This document shows positions 24,956 through 33,747 of a stretch of 64,000 nucleotides of DNA, one piece after another. The notes below the pieces were generated by a model. That model saw only the letters and a program-made list of their open reading frames with translations. It did not search any database and had not been told where the DNA came from. Within the stretch, counting starts at the first letter, position 1, and each line of letters begins with the position of its first letter. The position numbers and the translations under genes were made by a program. This DNA comes from Halovenus carboxidivorans (GTDB taxonomy: Archaea > Halobacteriota > Halobacteria > Halobacteriales > Haloarculaceae), in NCBI RefSeq assembly GCF_009831575.1, contig NZ_WUUT01000001.1, positions 124,001-188,000 on the forward strand, read 5' to 3'.

Positions 24956-26035
24956 TCAGGCGTCGGAGCCGCTGCTGCCTTCCAGCACGTCGCGGCTGTA
25001 GGTGGCCTCCGCGACGAGACGATTGTCGCCCTGGAAGTCGACCGAGACGTCCGTTCGGTCGCTCTGGAACTCCGATTCGATCTGTCCCTGATCGGTCTCG
25101 GCGATGCCGTCGGAACTGGCCGCGATGACGGAGGTCACTTGCTCCCCGTCGAAACTGATCGATCCGACGAATCCGCCGCTGTTCTGGACGAAGCTCAGTT
25201 CCGTCTCGCTCGACCCGCCGGAGCCGTCGTTTTGCCCGCCGGAGCCGTCGTTTTGCCCGCCGGAGCCGCCGCTTTGCCCGCCGAAGCCGCTGAAGCCGTC
25301 GGGGCCGTACCCGCCAAGTGCGACGAGACCGTCTCCGCCGTTGTCGAGGAGCCACCGGAACTCGTCGAACTCGTCGACGGCCCGCCCGTCGCCGCCGACG
25401 GCGCTGATGACGGCGTCGACCAGTTCCCGGCTTTCCGCCACGAGCAGTTCCGTCCCGCTGACGGCCGCGACACCGCTGCTCGTGGTCATCCCTGAATCGG
25501 AGTTCGCCGGCTCGTAGAAGGTGTAGCCGTTTGATTCGTCGGTCTGCTCGTACTGCGTGGCGAAACTCCCCTCGGACTCCGAGGTCAACTGGCTGTCGAT
25601 TTCGTCGGTGTCCATGTCCCCGACGACGACCAGCGCCCCGTTCGATAGCAGGATCTGGTTGCCCTGCGAACTGAGCTCAGACCCGCTTTCGGTCTGGATC
25701 AGTCCGCTCAGCCCGAGCGCCCCGAGCTGAAAGCCCGCCGCGAAGCCGATCAGGAGCAGCCCGCCCACCGGTGCGAGCATCGGTTCGTCGAGGCCGAGAT
25801 CACCTTGACTGCCGCCTCCGCCGCTGTCTCCCGTATTGAACTCCTGTAGCGCCTGGAAGTCGGCGTAGGCGAACGACACCTGGTTATTCCGGACCGCCAG
25901 GTACTGCTCGTACCCCGTCGAGCCCGAGCCTCCGGAGTCGCCGTCGTCGCTCCCGCTGCTACACCCAGCTATCGCTGCCACCGTCGCCGCCCCGCCCAAC
26001 TGGAGCATCGTTCGTCGGTCGATAGTTCGATCCAT
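24956..26035 (-). CDS. Twin-arginine lipoprotein with Gly/Ser/Asn repeat
   Basis: 359 residues. Tat signal DRRTMLQLGGAATVAAIAG with lipobox AGCSSG, so it should be exported folded and anchored by the cysteine. The mature part has strands such as QILLSNGALVVVGDMDTDEID and a low-complexity linker at about residues 254-277 built from GGQNDGS units. The last 80 residues form a second folded part with a QGDNRLVAEATYSRDV strand. The long hydrophobic stretch at about 88-110 (PVGGLLLIGFAAGFQLGALG) could be an additional membrane segment. Function unknown. Confidence 0.8.
   Translation of the reverse strand: MDRTIDRRTMLQLGGAATVAAIAGCSSGSDDGDSGGSGSTGYEQYLAVRNNQVSFAYADFQALQEFNTGDSGGGGSQGDLGLDEPMLAPVGGLLLIGFAAGFQLGALGLSGLIQTESGSELSSQGNQILLSNGALVVVGDMDTDEIDSQLTSESEGSFATQYEQTDESNGYTFYEPANSDSGMTTSSGVAAVSGTELLVAESRELVDAVISAVGGDGRAVDEFDEFRWLLDNGGDGLVALGGYGPDGFSGFGGQSGGSGGQNDGSGGQNDGSGGSSETELSFVQNSGGFVGSISFDGEQVTSVIAASSDGIAETDQGQIESEFQSDRTDVSVDFQGDNRLVAEATYSRDVLEGSSGSDA
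25214..25276. repeat. Tandem 21-base repeat inside a lipoprotein gene
   Basis: Three consecutive 21-base units (25214-25234, 25235-25255, 25256-25276). The first two are identical; the third differs at two bases, and a degenerate fourth follows. They encode the GGQNDGS/GGQSGGS linker of the lipoprotein on the minus strand. Confidence 0.85.
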
Positions 26036-26098
26036 GTCTATTCGTTTAAATTGGTAATCCTATAAAAGTGTGCCGCATAGTTGCATCTCCGGCGAACG

Positions 26099-26830
26099 TC
26101 ATCGCGCTCCAGCGAGCCGATCGGCCGCTTCACGCGCTAACGCCTCGAAATCCGCTTCGCTGGCGACGAAATCGACCTCGATGCCGACATCTGCGGCCGT
26201 CTCCGCGGTCGGCGGGCCGATCACGCCGACCAGCGCGTCGTCGAGTCCGGCGAGTGCGGCCGCCTCGCGGTCCCGTTCGGCCGCCGCCGCCCGGAAGTTC
26301 TCGACGGTGAGCGAGGAGGTGAACAGGGCGGCGTCGAGTTCGCCCTCGGCCGCCGCGACGGCGGACTCGCCGGCGTCCGGTGGCCGCCGCAGTTCGTACA
26401 GCACCGTCTCGTGGACGTACGCGCCCGCGGCTTCGAGGCCGTCGAGCAACACCGCCGAGCCGTGATCGCTGCGGGCTACCTCGACGCGTTTCCCGTCGAC
26501 GCGGTCGGCCAGCGCCTGCACCAACCCCTCCGAGGTGAACTCCTCGGGCACGATGTCGACCGTGTAGCCGGCCGCTCGGAGCGCGGCCGCGGTCGATTCC
26601 CCGATGGCACACACCTGCCCGCCCGCCGTCCACTCCTCGCCGAGCAGTTCGACTCCGGTCTTGCTCGTCAGAATCGTGTACTCGCCGTCCGTGCGCGGCT
26701 GTGCCCCCGTCGGCTCGATTGCCAGCATCGGGTCGGCCAGCGGATCGACACCCAACTCGGTGAGCAGTTCGAGTGCGCTGTCGAGGCGCTCGTCGGCCGG
26801 CCGGAACACCGCGACTGTCGGTTCACTCAT
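26099..26830 (-). CDS. hemD: Uroporphyrinogen-III synthase
   Basis: Cyclises hydroxymethylbilane with inversion of ring D. 243 residues, family size. Visible patterns: VAVFRPADERLDSALELL start, YTILTSKTGVELL, CAIGESTAAALRAAGYTVDIVPEEF, DAALFTSSLTVENFRAAA and VGVIGPPTAETAADVGIEVDFVA, all typical of the two-domain HemD fold. The start at 26830 overlaps the end of the methyltransferase gene by 8 bases: third gene of a hemC-sumT-hemD operon. Confidence 0.93.
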   Translation of the reverse strand: MSEPTVAVFRPADERLDSALELLTELGVDPLADPMLAIEPTGAQPRTDGEYTILTSKTGVELLGEEWTAGGQVCAIGESTAAALRAAGYTVDIVPEEFTSEGLVQALADRVDGKRVEVARSDHGSAVLLDGLEAAGAYVHETVLYELRRPPDAGESAVAAAEGELDAALFTSSLTVENFRAAAAERDREAAALAGLDDALVGVIGPPTAETAADVGIEVDFVASEADFEALAREAADRLAGAR

Positions 26831-27599
26831 AGTTGGTTGCGAGAAACTCCAGTGCCGTCTCACGGGTTCCGGCCACGTCGCCGATGATCGTCACGGCCGG
26901 CGGCTCGATGTCGGCCTCGTCGGCGGCCTCGACGATCGTTTCGAGTGTCCCGGTGACGACCTGCTGGGCGGGCCAGGTCGCCCGCTCGACCATTGCCACC
27001 GGCGTCGTCGGCGCCAGTCCGGCGTCGATCAGCCGGTCGGTGTACTCCGGCAGTCGGGTCACGCCCATCAGGACGACGATCGTCCCGCCGGTCGCGGCCA
27101 GCGCCTCCCAGTCGACGGCCGACTCCTCCTTGTTCGGGTCTTCGTGGCCCGTCACGACCGAGAACGTCGAGGCGTGGTTGCGGTCTGTGACGGGGATGCC
27201 GGCGACCTCCGGGCCGGCGATGGCGGAAGTGATCGCCGGGACGACCTCGAAGGGAACGCCGTGGTCGGCGAGATAGCGCATCTCCTCGCCGCCGCGACCG
27301 AAGACGGTCGGATCGCCGCCCTTGAGTCGGACGACCGTTTTCCCCTCGCGGGCGAGTTCGACCATCCGCTCGTTGACGTACGATTGCGGCGTCGTGTCTC
27401 CGTGGCCCCGGGTTCCGACGTCTTCGAGGCGGTCGGGGTCGATCCGGTCGAGGATGTCCGGTCCCGAGAGCTTGTCGTGGAGGATGATATCACCCTCTTC
27501 GAGCAGTCGCTTGGCCTTGACCGTCAGTAGCTCCGGATCACCGGGCCCGGCCCCGACCAGGTAGACGATTCCGTCGGCTGTCTCGGCGCGTTCGGTCAT
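26823..27599 (-). CDS. cobA: Uroporphyrinogen-III C-methyltransferase
   Basis: SUMT: methylates uroporphyrinogen III at C2 and C7 to precorrin-2, the branch point to sirohaem, cobalamin and archaeal haem. 258 residues. VYLVGAGPGDPELLTVKAKRLL start, VVRLKGGDPTVFGRGGEEM, PAITSAIAGPEVAGIPVTDRN and VVLMGVTRLPEY are characteristic. The ATG overlaps the hemC stop (ATGA). Confidence 0.95.
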   Translation of the reverse strand: MTERAETADGIVYLVGAGPGDPELLTVKAKRLLEEGDIILHDKLSGPDILDRIDPDRLEDVGTRGHGDTTPQSYVNERMVELAREGKTVVRLKGGDPTVFGRGGEEMRYLADHGVPFEVVPAITSAIAGPEVAGIPVTDRNHASTFSVVTGHEDPNKEESAVDWEALAATGGTIVVLMGVTRLPEYTDRLIDAGLAPTTPVAMVERATWPAQQVVTGTLETIVEAADEADIEPPAVTIIGDVAGTRETALEFLATNYE

Positions 27600-28714
27600 G
27601 ATCGTTTGGGCTCGTCGGGCTCGTCTCGACGCGCCTGTTCGATGAGTTCCGTCGCACCCTGGTCGGCGAGGTCGCGGGCGAACTCCCGGGCGGCCTCGGC
27701 GTGTCGCTGGATCGGGATATCGCGGCTCGCCCGCACCTCGTCGCCGCCGTCCTGTGCGAGCACCCGGACCGTGGTGTTGACGTACTCGCCCTGGAGGCGG
27801 GCGCGGATGCCGACCGGCGCGACACAGCCCCCGCCGAGTTCGGCAAGAATCGACCGCTCGACGGTCGTCTCGACTCGCGTGTGCGGGTGATCGAGAATCT
27901 CGTGCAGTTGGTCAGCGAGGTCCCCGTCCAGCGCCGTCACGGCGATGGCTCCCTGCGCGGGGGCGGGCACAATCGTCGTCGGATCGAGACGTTCGTACTC
28001 GACGAGTTCGAGGAGGTCGCTCCGCGCGAGTCCGGCCTCGGCCAGACAGATGGCGTCGTACTCCGTCTCGACCTCCCGTCCGAGCGCCTGCCGTTCGAGT
28101 TCGCTCAGATCGTCGAACCACTCCTCCGAGCCACGCTCGTACTCCGTGTCGTCGTCGGGCTGTTCCGCCTCCTCGTCCTCGCCGGGCTTTTCGGCCTCGA
28201 TACGAGCCTCGTGCTCCCGCTGTAGCGACGGCGCGAGCAGTTTCTGGACCCGCGTGTCGACGTTGCCCCGGAGCGGCTGTACGTCGAGGTCCGGCCGCTC
28301 GGCGAGCAGTTGTGCCCTCCGGCGGAGACTCGACGTGCCGACCGTCGCGCCCTCGGGCAGGTCCGCGAGCGCCCGGCCGTCGGGGGTGACGAGCACGTCC
28401 CCGGCGGGGCCGCGTTCGGGCGTGCCCGCGACGATCAGTTCGTCGGGCTGTTCGGTCGGCATGTCCTTCATCGAGTGGACGGCCGCGTCGAGGTCGCCCG
28501 AGAGCACCTTCTCGTCGAGACTCCGGACGAAGGCTCCGGTCGTTCCCAGTCGGTGGATGAGTTCGTCCTGAATCTGGTCGCCGGTGGTCTCGACCTCGAC
28601 CAGTTCGACCGACAGGCGACGCTGTGTGAGTTGTTCCTCGATCATCGCCGCCTGTCGGCGGGCCAGTGCCGACCCGCGCGTGGCGATCCGTACGGTGTCC
28701 CCGCGAGTACTCAT
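27596..28714 (-). CDS. hemC: Porphobilinogen deaminase (hydroxymethylbilane synthase)
   Basis: Joins four porphobilinogens into hydroxymethylbilane. 372 residues. IATRGSALARRQAAMI, HSMKDMP, GTSSLRRRAQLL, LRGNVDTRVQKLL and the cofactor cysteine in LGGGCVAPVGI. Compared with the family it carries an extra segment of about 55 acidic residues between VDTRVQKLL and TEYDAICLAEAGL (residues about 162-218). That segment probably loops out on the surface. First gene of the minus-strand hem operon. Confidence 0.95.
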   Translation of the reverse strand: MSTRGDTVRIATRGSALARRQAAMIEEQLTQRRLSVELVEVETTGDQIQDELIHRLGTTGAFVRSLDEKVLSGDLDAAVHSMKDMPTEQPDELIVAGTPERGPAGDVLVTPDGRALADLPEGATVGTSSLRRRAQLLAERPDLDVQPLRGNVDTRVQKLLAPSLQREHEARIEAEKPGEDEEAEQPDDDTEYERGSEEWFDDLSELERQALGREVETEYDAICLAEAGLARSDLLELVEYERLDPTTIVPAPAQGAIAVTALDGDLADQLHEILDHPHTRVETTVERSILAELGGGCVAPVGIRARLQGEYVNTTVRVLAQDGGDEVRASRDIPIQRHAEAAREFARDLADQGATELIEQARRDEPDEPKRS

Positions 28715-28826
28715 TACCGTTTCTCTGCGGTCCGTGGTGAAAAACGCATCCTCTCGCGAGTCCCGCTGATCCGGGACTCCCGACACAGGTCGTACGGATT
28801 ATTGGCCTGCGACCAGTGGGACGACT

Positions 28827-29549
28827 GTGACCGACTGGCCGCCGACCGATCCGACCGACGCGAGCGCCGTTGCCGACCGACGGGACGACCTGGTCGCCGC
28901 CGTGACCGACCACGCCGGACAGATCGCCTACCAACTCGCCCGCCTGGAGGGCGGCGATTACGGCCAGCGGACCTTCGAGACCGAGCGCGGCGACTGGACG
29001 CTCGACTACGAGGCCGGGGACATCTCCTATCTCCGGTTCGACCCCGGCCGCGGCGAGGAGGTGTACGTCGTCTCGACGAAACAGCCACCCGAACCGGGAC
29101 CGCTCGCCGACGCGCTCCGGGATTACGACGCCTTCGTCTCCGCGTTCAACGAGTACGTCGACTCGCTCGACGGCGTCCTCGACGACGTTTCGACCGACTT
29201 CCCGCCCGTCCACTCCACGGACGAGGCCGTCGCGGAGCGCGACCGCGTGCTGGACCGTATCCGCGATGTCTGTGACCGCATCGCCCGCGAACTCGAACGG
29301 TACGAGGGCGGCGAGTACGGCACCTTCACGACGCGGGTCGGCGGCACGCGCTGGGAACTCAACTGGGACCGCGACGGCGTCTCGTATCTCCGCGTCGGCG
29401 GCGAGGACGGCATCTATCTGCTCTCGCAGTACCAGCCACCCTCGGCCGACGACATCCGGGAGTGTGCGCCCGACTTCCCGGCGTTCGTCCGGGCGTACAA
29501 CGACGAGGTCGCCCGTCTGGAGGCCGACCTCGAACAGATACAGCTGTGA
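28827..29549 (+). CDS. Uncharacterised protein of two tandem repeats
   Basis: 240 residues, GTG start, no signal or membrane segment. Residues 19-118 and 137-236 are clear copies of one module: LARLEGGDYG / LERYEGGEYG, ISYLRF / VSYLRV, VYVVSTKQPP / IYLLSQYQPP, YDAFVSAFNEYV / FPAFVRAYNDEV. Each module has a helix, a short sheet and a final helix. No catalytic residues are evident. It is divergent from the hem operon, 112 bases away. Confidence 0.8.
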   Translation: MTDWPPTDPTDASAVADRRDDLVAAVTDHAGQIAYQLARLEGGDYGQRTFETERGDWTLDYEAGDISYLRFDPGRGEEVYVVSTKQPPEPGPLADALRDYDAFVSAFNEYVDSLDGVLDDVSTDFPPVHSTDEAVAERDRVLDRIRDVCDRIARELERYEGGEYGTFTTRVGGTRWELNWDRDGVSYLRVGGEDGIYLLSQYQPPSADDIRECAPDFPAFVRAYNDEVARLEADLEQIQL

Positions 29550-29612
29550 ACTCCGGCGCGGACGACTGCCGGCGTTCGTGGGGGATTTGTAGCTGCTGGC
29601 CCCAGTGAGCGT

Positions 29613-30161
29613 ATGACAGATCTCGGCTGGGAAACCGTCTCTGAACAGATCGCATACAGTTGCGAGGGCTTCGACATCGTCAACGAGCGGGTCCGGCTTC
29701 CAGACGGGACCGAAGCGGAGTTCGATTACCTGACAGAGGGCGCGAGCGCGGTCGTTCTCCCCTTCACGACCGACGGCGAGGTGGTCGTCATCGACGAGTG
29801 GCGCCACGCCGTCAAACGGCGGAACCGCGGCCTCCCGGCCGGGAGCCTCGAAGCCGGCGAGGACCGCGAGCAGGGCGCGCGCCGGGAACTCCGCGAGGAG
29901 ACCGGCTACGAGGCCGGAAAGATGTCGTATCTCGGCGGTTTCGAGCCCGCGAACGGCTTCTCCGACGCCTATTTCCACTACTTCGTCGCCCGCGACTGCG
30001 AGCCAGCGGGCGAGCAGTCGCTGGATGTCGACGAGACGATCGAGGTCACCACGACGGCGTTCGGAGACCTGCTCGATGCGGTCCGGAGCGGCGACCTGGA
30101 AGACGGCCGCACCGCGACCGCGATTCTCTACTACGCGCTGTTCGAGCGCGACGAGAGCTGA
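29613..30161 (+). CDS. NUDIX hydrolase, ADP-ribose pyrophosphatase type
   Basis: 182 residues. The NUDIX box is complete: GSLEAGEDREQGARRELREE followed by TGYEAG. Upstream VVLPFTTDGEVVVIDEWRHAVKRR and the preceding strand resemble ADP-ribose pyrophosphatases, which clear free ADP-ribose; other nucleoside diphosphates are possible substrates. Confidence 0.9.
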   Translation: MTDLGWETVSEQIAYSCEGFDIVNERVRLPDGTEAEFDYLTEGASAVVLPFTTDGEVVVIDEWRHAVKRRNRGLPAGSLEAGEDREQGARRELREETGYEAGKMSYLGGFEPANGFSDAYFHYFVARDCEPAGEQSLDVDETIEVTTTAFGDLLDAVRSGDLEDGRTATAILYYALFERDES

Positions 30162-30184
30162 GAACACCGAGCCGCCGACCCGGA

Positions 30185-31735
30185 TCAGTCGTCGGCCGTC
30201 ACCGCTCGTTCTTCGGTGATCAGTTCGGCGGCCTTCTCCGCGATTGCAATCGTCGGCGCGTTGGTGTTGCCGCTGGAGATGGTGGGCATCACCGAGGCGT
30301 CGACGACGCGCAGATCGGAGACGCCGTGGACCCGGAGTTCGTCGTCGACGACCGCCATCTCGCCGTCACCCATCTTGCAGGTGCCGACCGGATGATAGAC
30401 GGTGTGAGCCGTCTCGCGGACGTGTTCTTCGATCTCCTCGTCGGTCTGGACGTCCTCGCCCGGCCAGACCTCCTCGCCGCGCCACTCCTCGAGCGCGTCC
30501 TGCTGGGCAATCTCGCGGGCCTGTTTGACCCCTTCGACGATCACGTCGAGATCCGTCTGTTCGGAGAAGTACTGCGGATCGATGATCGGATCGTCGTGCG
30601 GATCGTCGGACGCGAGTTCGACGTAGCCGCGGCTCTCCGGTCGGAGTTGGGTCGCGCCGATGGAGAAGCCCTGGCCCTCCTCGGGGTTGGCGAAGCCGTG
30701 TTCCATGTAGTACACCGGGGCGAAGTGAAACTGCAGGTCCGGCGCCGGTGCGCTCTCGTCGGCGTAGGTGAACCCCCCGGCCTCCCCGATGTTCGTCGTC
30801 GGTGCCGGCTCACCGCCTTTCGTCCGTTCGTAGACGACGAACCCGAAGAGGTGATCCTGCAGGTTCTGACCCACGCCGGGTCGATCCGCCACCACGTCGA
30901 CCCCGTGATCCCGGAGGTGCTCGGCCGGGCCGATTCCCGACAGCATCAACAGCTGTGGGGAGTTGACCGCGCCCGCGGAGACGATCACCTCGGCGTCGGC
31001 GTCGGCCTCGTGACGGTCGCCGTCCTGTTCGTAGCTGACGCCGACGGCCTGGTCGCCGTCGAAGCGGATCTCGGTGACCTGTGCGCCGGTCTCGACGGTG
31101 AGATTGTCCCGGTCGAGAATCGGCGTGATGTACGCCTTGGCGGCGCTGCAGCGCTGCCCGTCCTCCTGGGTGACGTGATAGAGCCCGGTCCCCTCCTGCT
31201 CGGCCCCGTTGAAGTCGTCGTTGCGCGGAATTCCGTACTCGGCGGCGGCGTCGACCATCGCCTCCGAGACGGGGTGTGGGTCGGCCGCGCTGGCGACGTT
31301 CAGCGGTCCCCCCTGGCCGTGGTACTCCGACTCGCCGGGCTCGAAGTGCTCGGCCTTCTTGAAGTACGGCAGCATCTCGTCGTAGCCCCACCCCTCGTTG
31401 CCGCGTTCGGCCCACGTGTCGTAGTCGTGGGGCACGCCCCGGATGTAGATCATCGCGTTGATCGAACTCGACCCCCCGAGGGTCTTGCCGCGGGGCCAGT
31501 ACAGTTCCCGACCGTTCATCTCCGGCTGCGGCGTCGTGCTGTAATCCCAGTCGACCTCGCTTTTCATCAGGTGCGGGAACATCGCCGGGACGTGAATCTC
31601 CTCTTTCTCGTCCGGCTGTCCCGCTTCGAGCAGGAGCACGTCCGCGCCCGCTTCTGTCAGGCGGTGCGCCATCGCACAGCCTGCCGATCCCGCCCCGACG
31701 ACCACGTAGTCGTGTGCTACCTTGCCACTTGACAT
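30185..31735 (-). CDS. GMC-family FAD oxidoreductase (choline dehydrogenase-like)
   Basis: 516 residues. FAD-binding VVVGAGSAGCAMAHRLTEAG, GMC signature 1 GRELYWPRGKTLGGSSSIN, signature 2 VIVSAGAVNSPQLLMLSGIG and the C-terminal TVYHPVGTCKMG with catalytic His and ISSGNTNAPTIAIAEKAA. The closest functional classes are choline and long-chain alcohol dehydrogenases. No betaine aldehyde dehydrogenase is next to it, so the substrate is open. Start at 31735 (MSSGKVAHDY) since upstream codons do not fit the family. Confidence 0.88.
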   Translation of the reverse strand: MSSGKVAHDYVVVGAGSAGCAMAHRLTEAGADVLLLEAGQPDEKEEIHVPAMFPHLMKSEVDWDYSTTPQPEMNGRELYWPRGKTLGGSSSINAMIYIRGVPHDYDTWAERGNEGWGYDEMLPYFKKAEHFEPGESEYHGQGGPLNVASAADPHPVSEAMVDAAAEYGIPRNDDFNGAEQEGTGLYHVTQEDGQRCSAAKAYITPILDRDNLTVETGAQVTEIRFDGDQAVGVSYEQDGDRHEADADAEVIVSAGAVNSPQLLMLSGIGPAEHLRDHGVDVVADRPGVGQNLQDHLFGFVVYERTKGGEPAPTTNIGEAGGFTYADESAPAPDLQFHFAPVYYMEHGFANPEEGQGFSIGATQLRPESRGYVELASDDPHDDPIIDPQYFSEQTDLDVIVEGVKQAREIAQQDALEEWRGEEVWPGEDVQTDEEIEEHVRETAHTVYHPVGTCKMGDGEMAVVDDELRVHGVSDLRVVDASVMPTISSGNTNAPTIAIAEKAAELITEERAVTADD

Positions 31736-31867
31736 GACGAGTCGTACATCGGAAAGATCCATCATAAATGTTTGTGAACGTACTACGAGTTTGCCGCCGC
31801 CTACGCACACGTTGGATACCGGGGCGGTTAGCGGTGGGCACTCTGTGTATGTGCACTACAGTACCAC

Positions 31868-32179
31868 ATGCTGACGTTCCCAACGACGGACAGCGTCCGT
31901 CTCTACTACGAGGAGTGAGACGGCGAGCCGATCGTACTCGTCTACGGCTGGACCGACGACTACCGTGGGATGCCCTCGGATCTCTCGGTACGGGCCCTCG
32001 TCACACGCGGCGGGCGGAGCGTTCTCTACACGCCGGAGACCGCCGAGTCCATCGCGGCGCAGATCCCGGGCTTGCCGTTGGTCGGCTTCTCAGATGTCGA
32101 CCACGGTGTGTCGCTGTGTGTGGCCGACGAGCTGCTGGCGGACTGCGTGCGTTTCTGTAACGACAGACCACAGCGTTGA
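31868..32179 (+). pseudogene. Decayed alpha/beta hydrolase gene
   Basis: The frame reads MLTFPTTDSVRLYYEE, then TGA (31916-31918), then continues in the same frame with DGEPIVLVYGWTDDYRG and jumps to RALVTRGGRSVLYTPETAESIAAQIPGLPLV. The first half matches the start of an alpha/beta hydrolase up to the oxyanion strand (usually LVHGW, here LVYGW). The second half matches its C-terminal strand and helix. The middle, with nucleophile and cap, about 150-200 codons, is missing. One nonsense codon plus one internal deletion explain it. Confidence 0.8.
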
Positions 32180-32205
32180 AACGATATCCCGCGGTAGTAC
32201 CGCTA

Positions 32206-33696
32206 ATGACGCTTCGAGTGACGAACTCTCTGTCCGGTGAGCGCGAGCCCTTCGAGCCACAGGATCCCGACTCCGTGCTGCTGTACTATTGCGGGCTGAC
32301 GACCTCCGATCCGGCACATCTCGGTCACGCTCGCGGCTGGGTGCACGTCGACGTGATGCACCGCTGGCTCGATTGGCTCGGCTACGACGTTCGTCACGTG
32401 GAGAACTTTACGGACGTAAACGAGAAGATCGTCGCCCGGGTCGGCGAGGACGGGACGAGCGAGGCCGACGTTGCCGAGTCCTACGTCCGCTCGATCATCG
32501 AGGACATGCGCGGACTGAACCTCAAGCGCGCGGAGGTCTACCCCCGCGTCTCCGAACACGTCCCGGAGATCATCGACCTCGTCGAGCGGCTGATCGACCG
32601 CGGCTACGCCTACGAGGCTAACGGTTCGGTCTACTTCGACGTGACCAGTTTCGAGGAGTACGGCAAACTCTCGAACCAGGACCTCGACGAGATGGAGGCC
32701 CAGGGGACCCCCGAGGAACAGTCCGAGAAGCGCAACCCGGCCGACTTCGCCCTCTGGAAGGCCGGCGGCGTCGATCCCGACGCCATCGAAGACCACCAGC
32801 ACGAGGGGGCCGCCCCCCCGGAGGAGGCCTGCGAGACCGCCCAGACCTGGGAGTCGCCGTGGGGCGAGGGCCGTCCCGGCTGGCACATCGAGTGCTCTGC
32901 GATGAGCATGACCCACCTCGACGAGACGATCGACATCCACGTCGGCGGGCAGGATCTCGTCTTCCCCCACCACGAGAACGAGGTCGCACAGAGCGAGGCC
33001 GCCACGGGCGAGACCTTCGCGAAGTACTGGCTGCACGTCCGCCTGCTCGACGCTCCCGACGACGAGAAGATGTCCTCCTCGCTGGGGAACTTCGAGACCG
33101 TCGCCGAGGCGCTCGACAGCTACGGGCCGAACGTGGTCCGGACGTTCCTGCTCTCGACGGCCTATCACAGCCCCGCGACCTACAGTTCGGAGACGATCAG
33201 CGAGGCCGAGGCCCGCTACGAGCGGCTGGAGCGCGGCTACGAGCGCGCGACCGGGGCCCTCGACAGCACCGACGCCCGGACGAAAGTCGAGGACGAACAG
33301 CTCCGGGCGGCCGTCGAGACGGCCCGCGAGGAGTTCGAGGCCGCGATGAACGACGACTTCAACACCCGCGGCGCGCTGGCCAGCCTCCGCGAGTTGACCG
33401 GCGCAGTGAACGCCCACCTCGACGAGCACGAGGCGTACGATTACGTCGGTCTGCGCGAAGCGGTCGAAACCTACGAGGAGTTCGGCGGCGACGTGCTCGG
33501 GTTGACCTTCGGGACCGGCGTCGAGGAGGGAACCGTCGATCTGGCCGGCGAACTGGTCGAACTCGTGCTCTCGGTGCGCGAACAGGAGCGGGAGGCCGGC
33601 AACTACGAGCGGGCCGACCAGTTACGCGACGACCTCGAAGCCCTCGGCGTCGAAGTGCAGGACACCCACGACGGCCCCGAGTTCCGCCTCGAATAA
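32206..33696 (+). CDS. cysS: Cysteinyl-tRNA synthetase
   Basis: Class I synthetase, 496 residues. Zinc and HIGH region YYCGLTTSDPAHLGHARG, then HVENFTDVNEKIVARV, WHIECSAMSM (zinc ligand Cys), QDLVFPHHENEVAQ and the KMSKS-like DDEKMSSSLGNF. The C-terminal anticodon-binding helices contain DDFNTRGALASLREL. A long acidic linker (about 170-225, Glu/Gln/Ala-rich) is typical of halophiles. Start at 32206; ten in-frame codons upstream look non-coding. Confidence 0.96.
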   Translation: MTLRVTNSLSGEREPFEPQDPDSVLLYYCGLTTSDPAHLGHARGWVHVDVMHRWLDWLGYDVRHVENFTDVNEKIVARVGEDGTSEADVAESYVRSIIEDMRGLNLKRAEVYPRVSEHVPEIIDLVERLIDRGYAYEANGSVYFDVTSFEEYGKLSNQDLDEMEAQGTPEEQSEKRNPADFALWKAGGVDPDAIEDHQHEGAAPPEEACETAQTWESPWGEGRPGWHIECSAMSMTHLDETIDIHVGGQDLVFPHHENEVAQSEAATGETFAKYWLHVRLLDAPDDEKMSSSLGNFETVAEALDSYGPNVVRTFLLSTAYHSPATYSSETISEAEARYERLERGYERATGALDSTDARTKVEDEQLRAAVETAREEFEAAMNDDFNTRGALASLRELTGAVNAHLDEHEAYDYVGLREAVETYEEFGGDVLGLTFGTGVEEGTVDLAGELVELVLSVREQEREAGNYERADQLRDDLEALGVEVQDTHDGPEFRLE

Positions 33697-33719
33697 CGCC
33701 GTCGTACCACGTCACGGGG

Positions 33720-33725
33720 TTTATT
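33720..33725 (+). promoter_or_regulatory. TATA-like box of the DUF2071 gene
   Basis: TTTATT centred about 26 bases before the ATG at 33748; leaderless spacing. Confidence 0.45.
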
Positions 33726-33747
33726 GCTGCGAGCGCCAAACTCCGGT

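Noticed and set aside
25214-25300. Regular 21-base repeats might suggest a CRISPR-like array.
   Set aside because: There are no spacers; the units are contiguous and encode a Gly/Ser/Asn linker in frame.
27912-30167. Very long open frames on the strand opposite real genes, for example here and at 46586-48967 and 1399-3174.
   Set aside because: They lie opposite genes with clear motifs, have Arg/Pro/Val-rich compositions and no recognisable domain; GC-rich codons rarely give stops on the other strand.
31916-31918. In-frame TGA could be read as selenocysteine.
   Set aside because: Haloarchaea are not known to use it, the position has no conserved cysteine, and the downstream core of the protein is missing.
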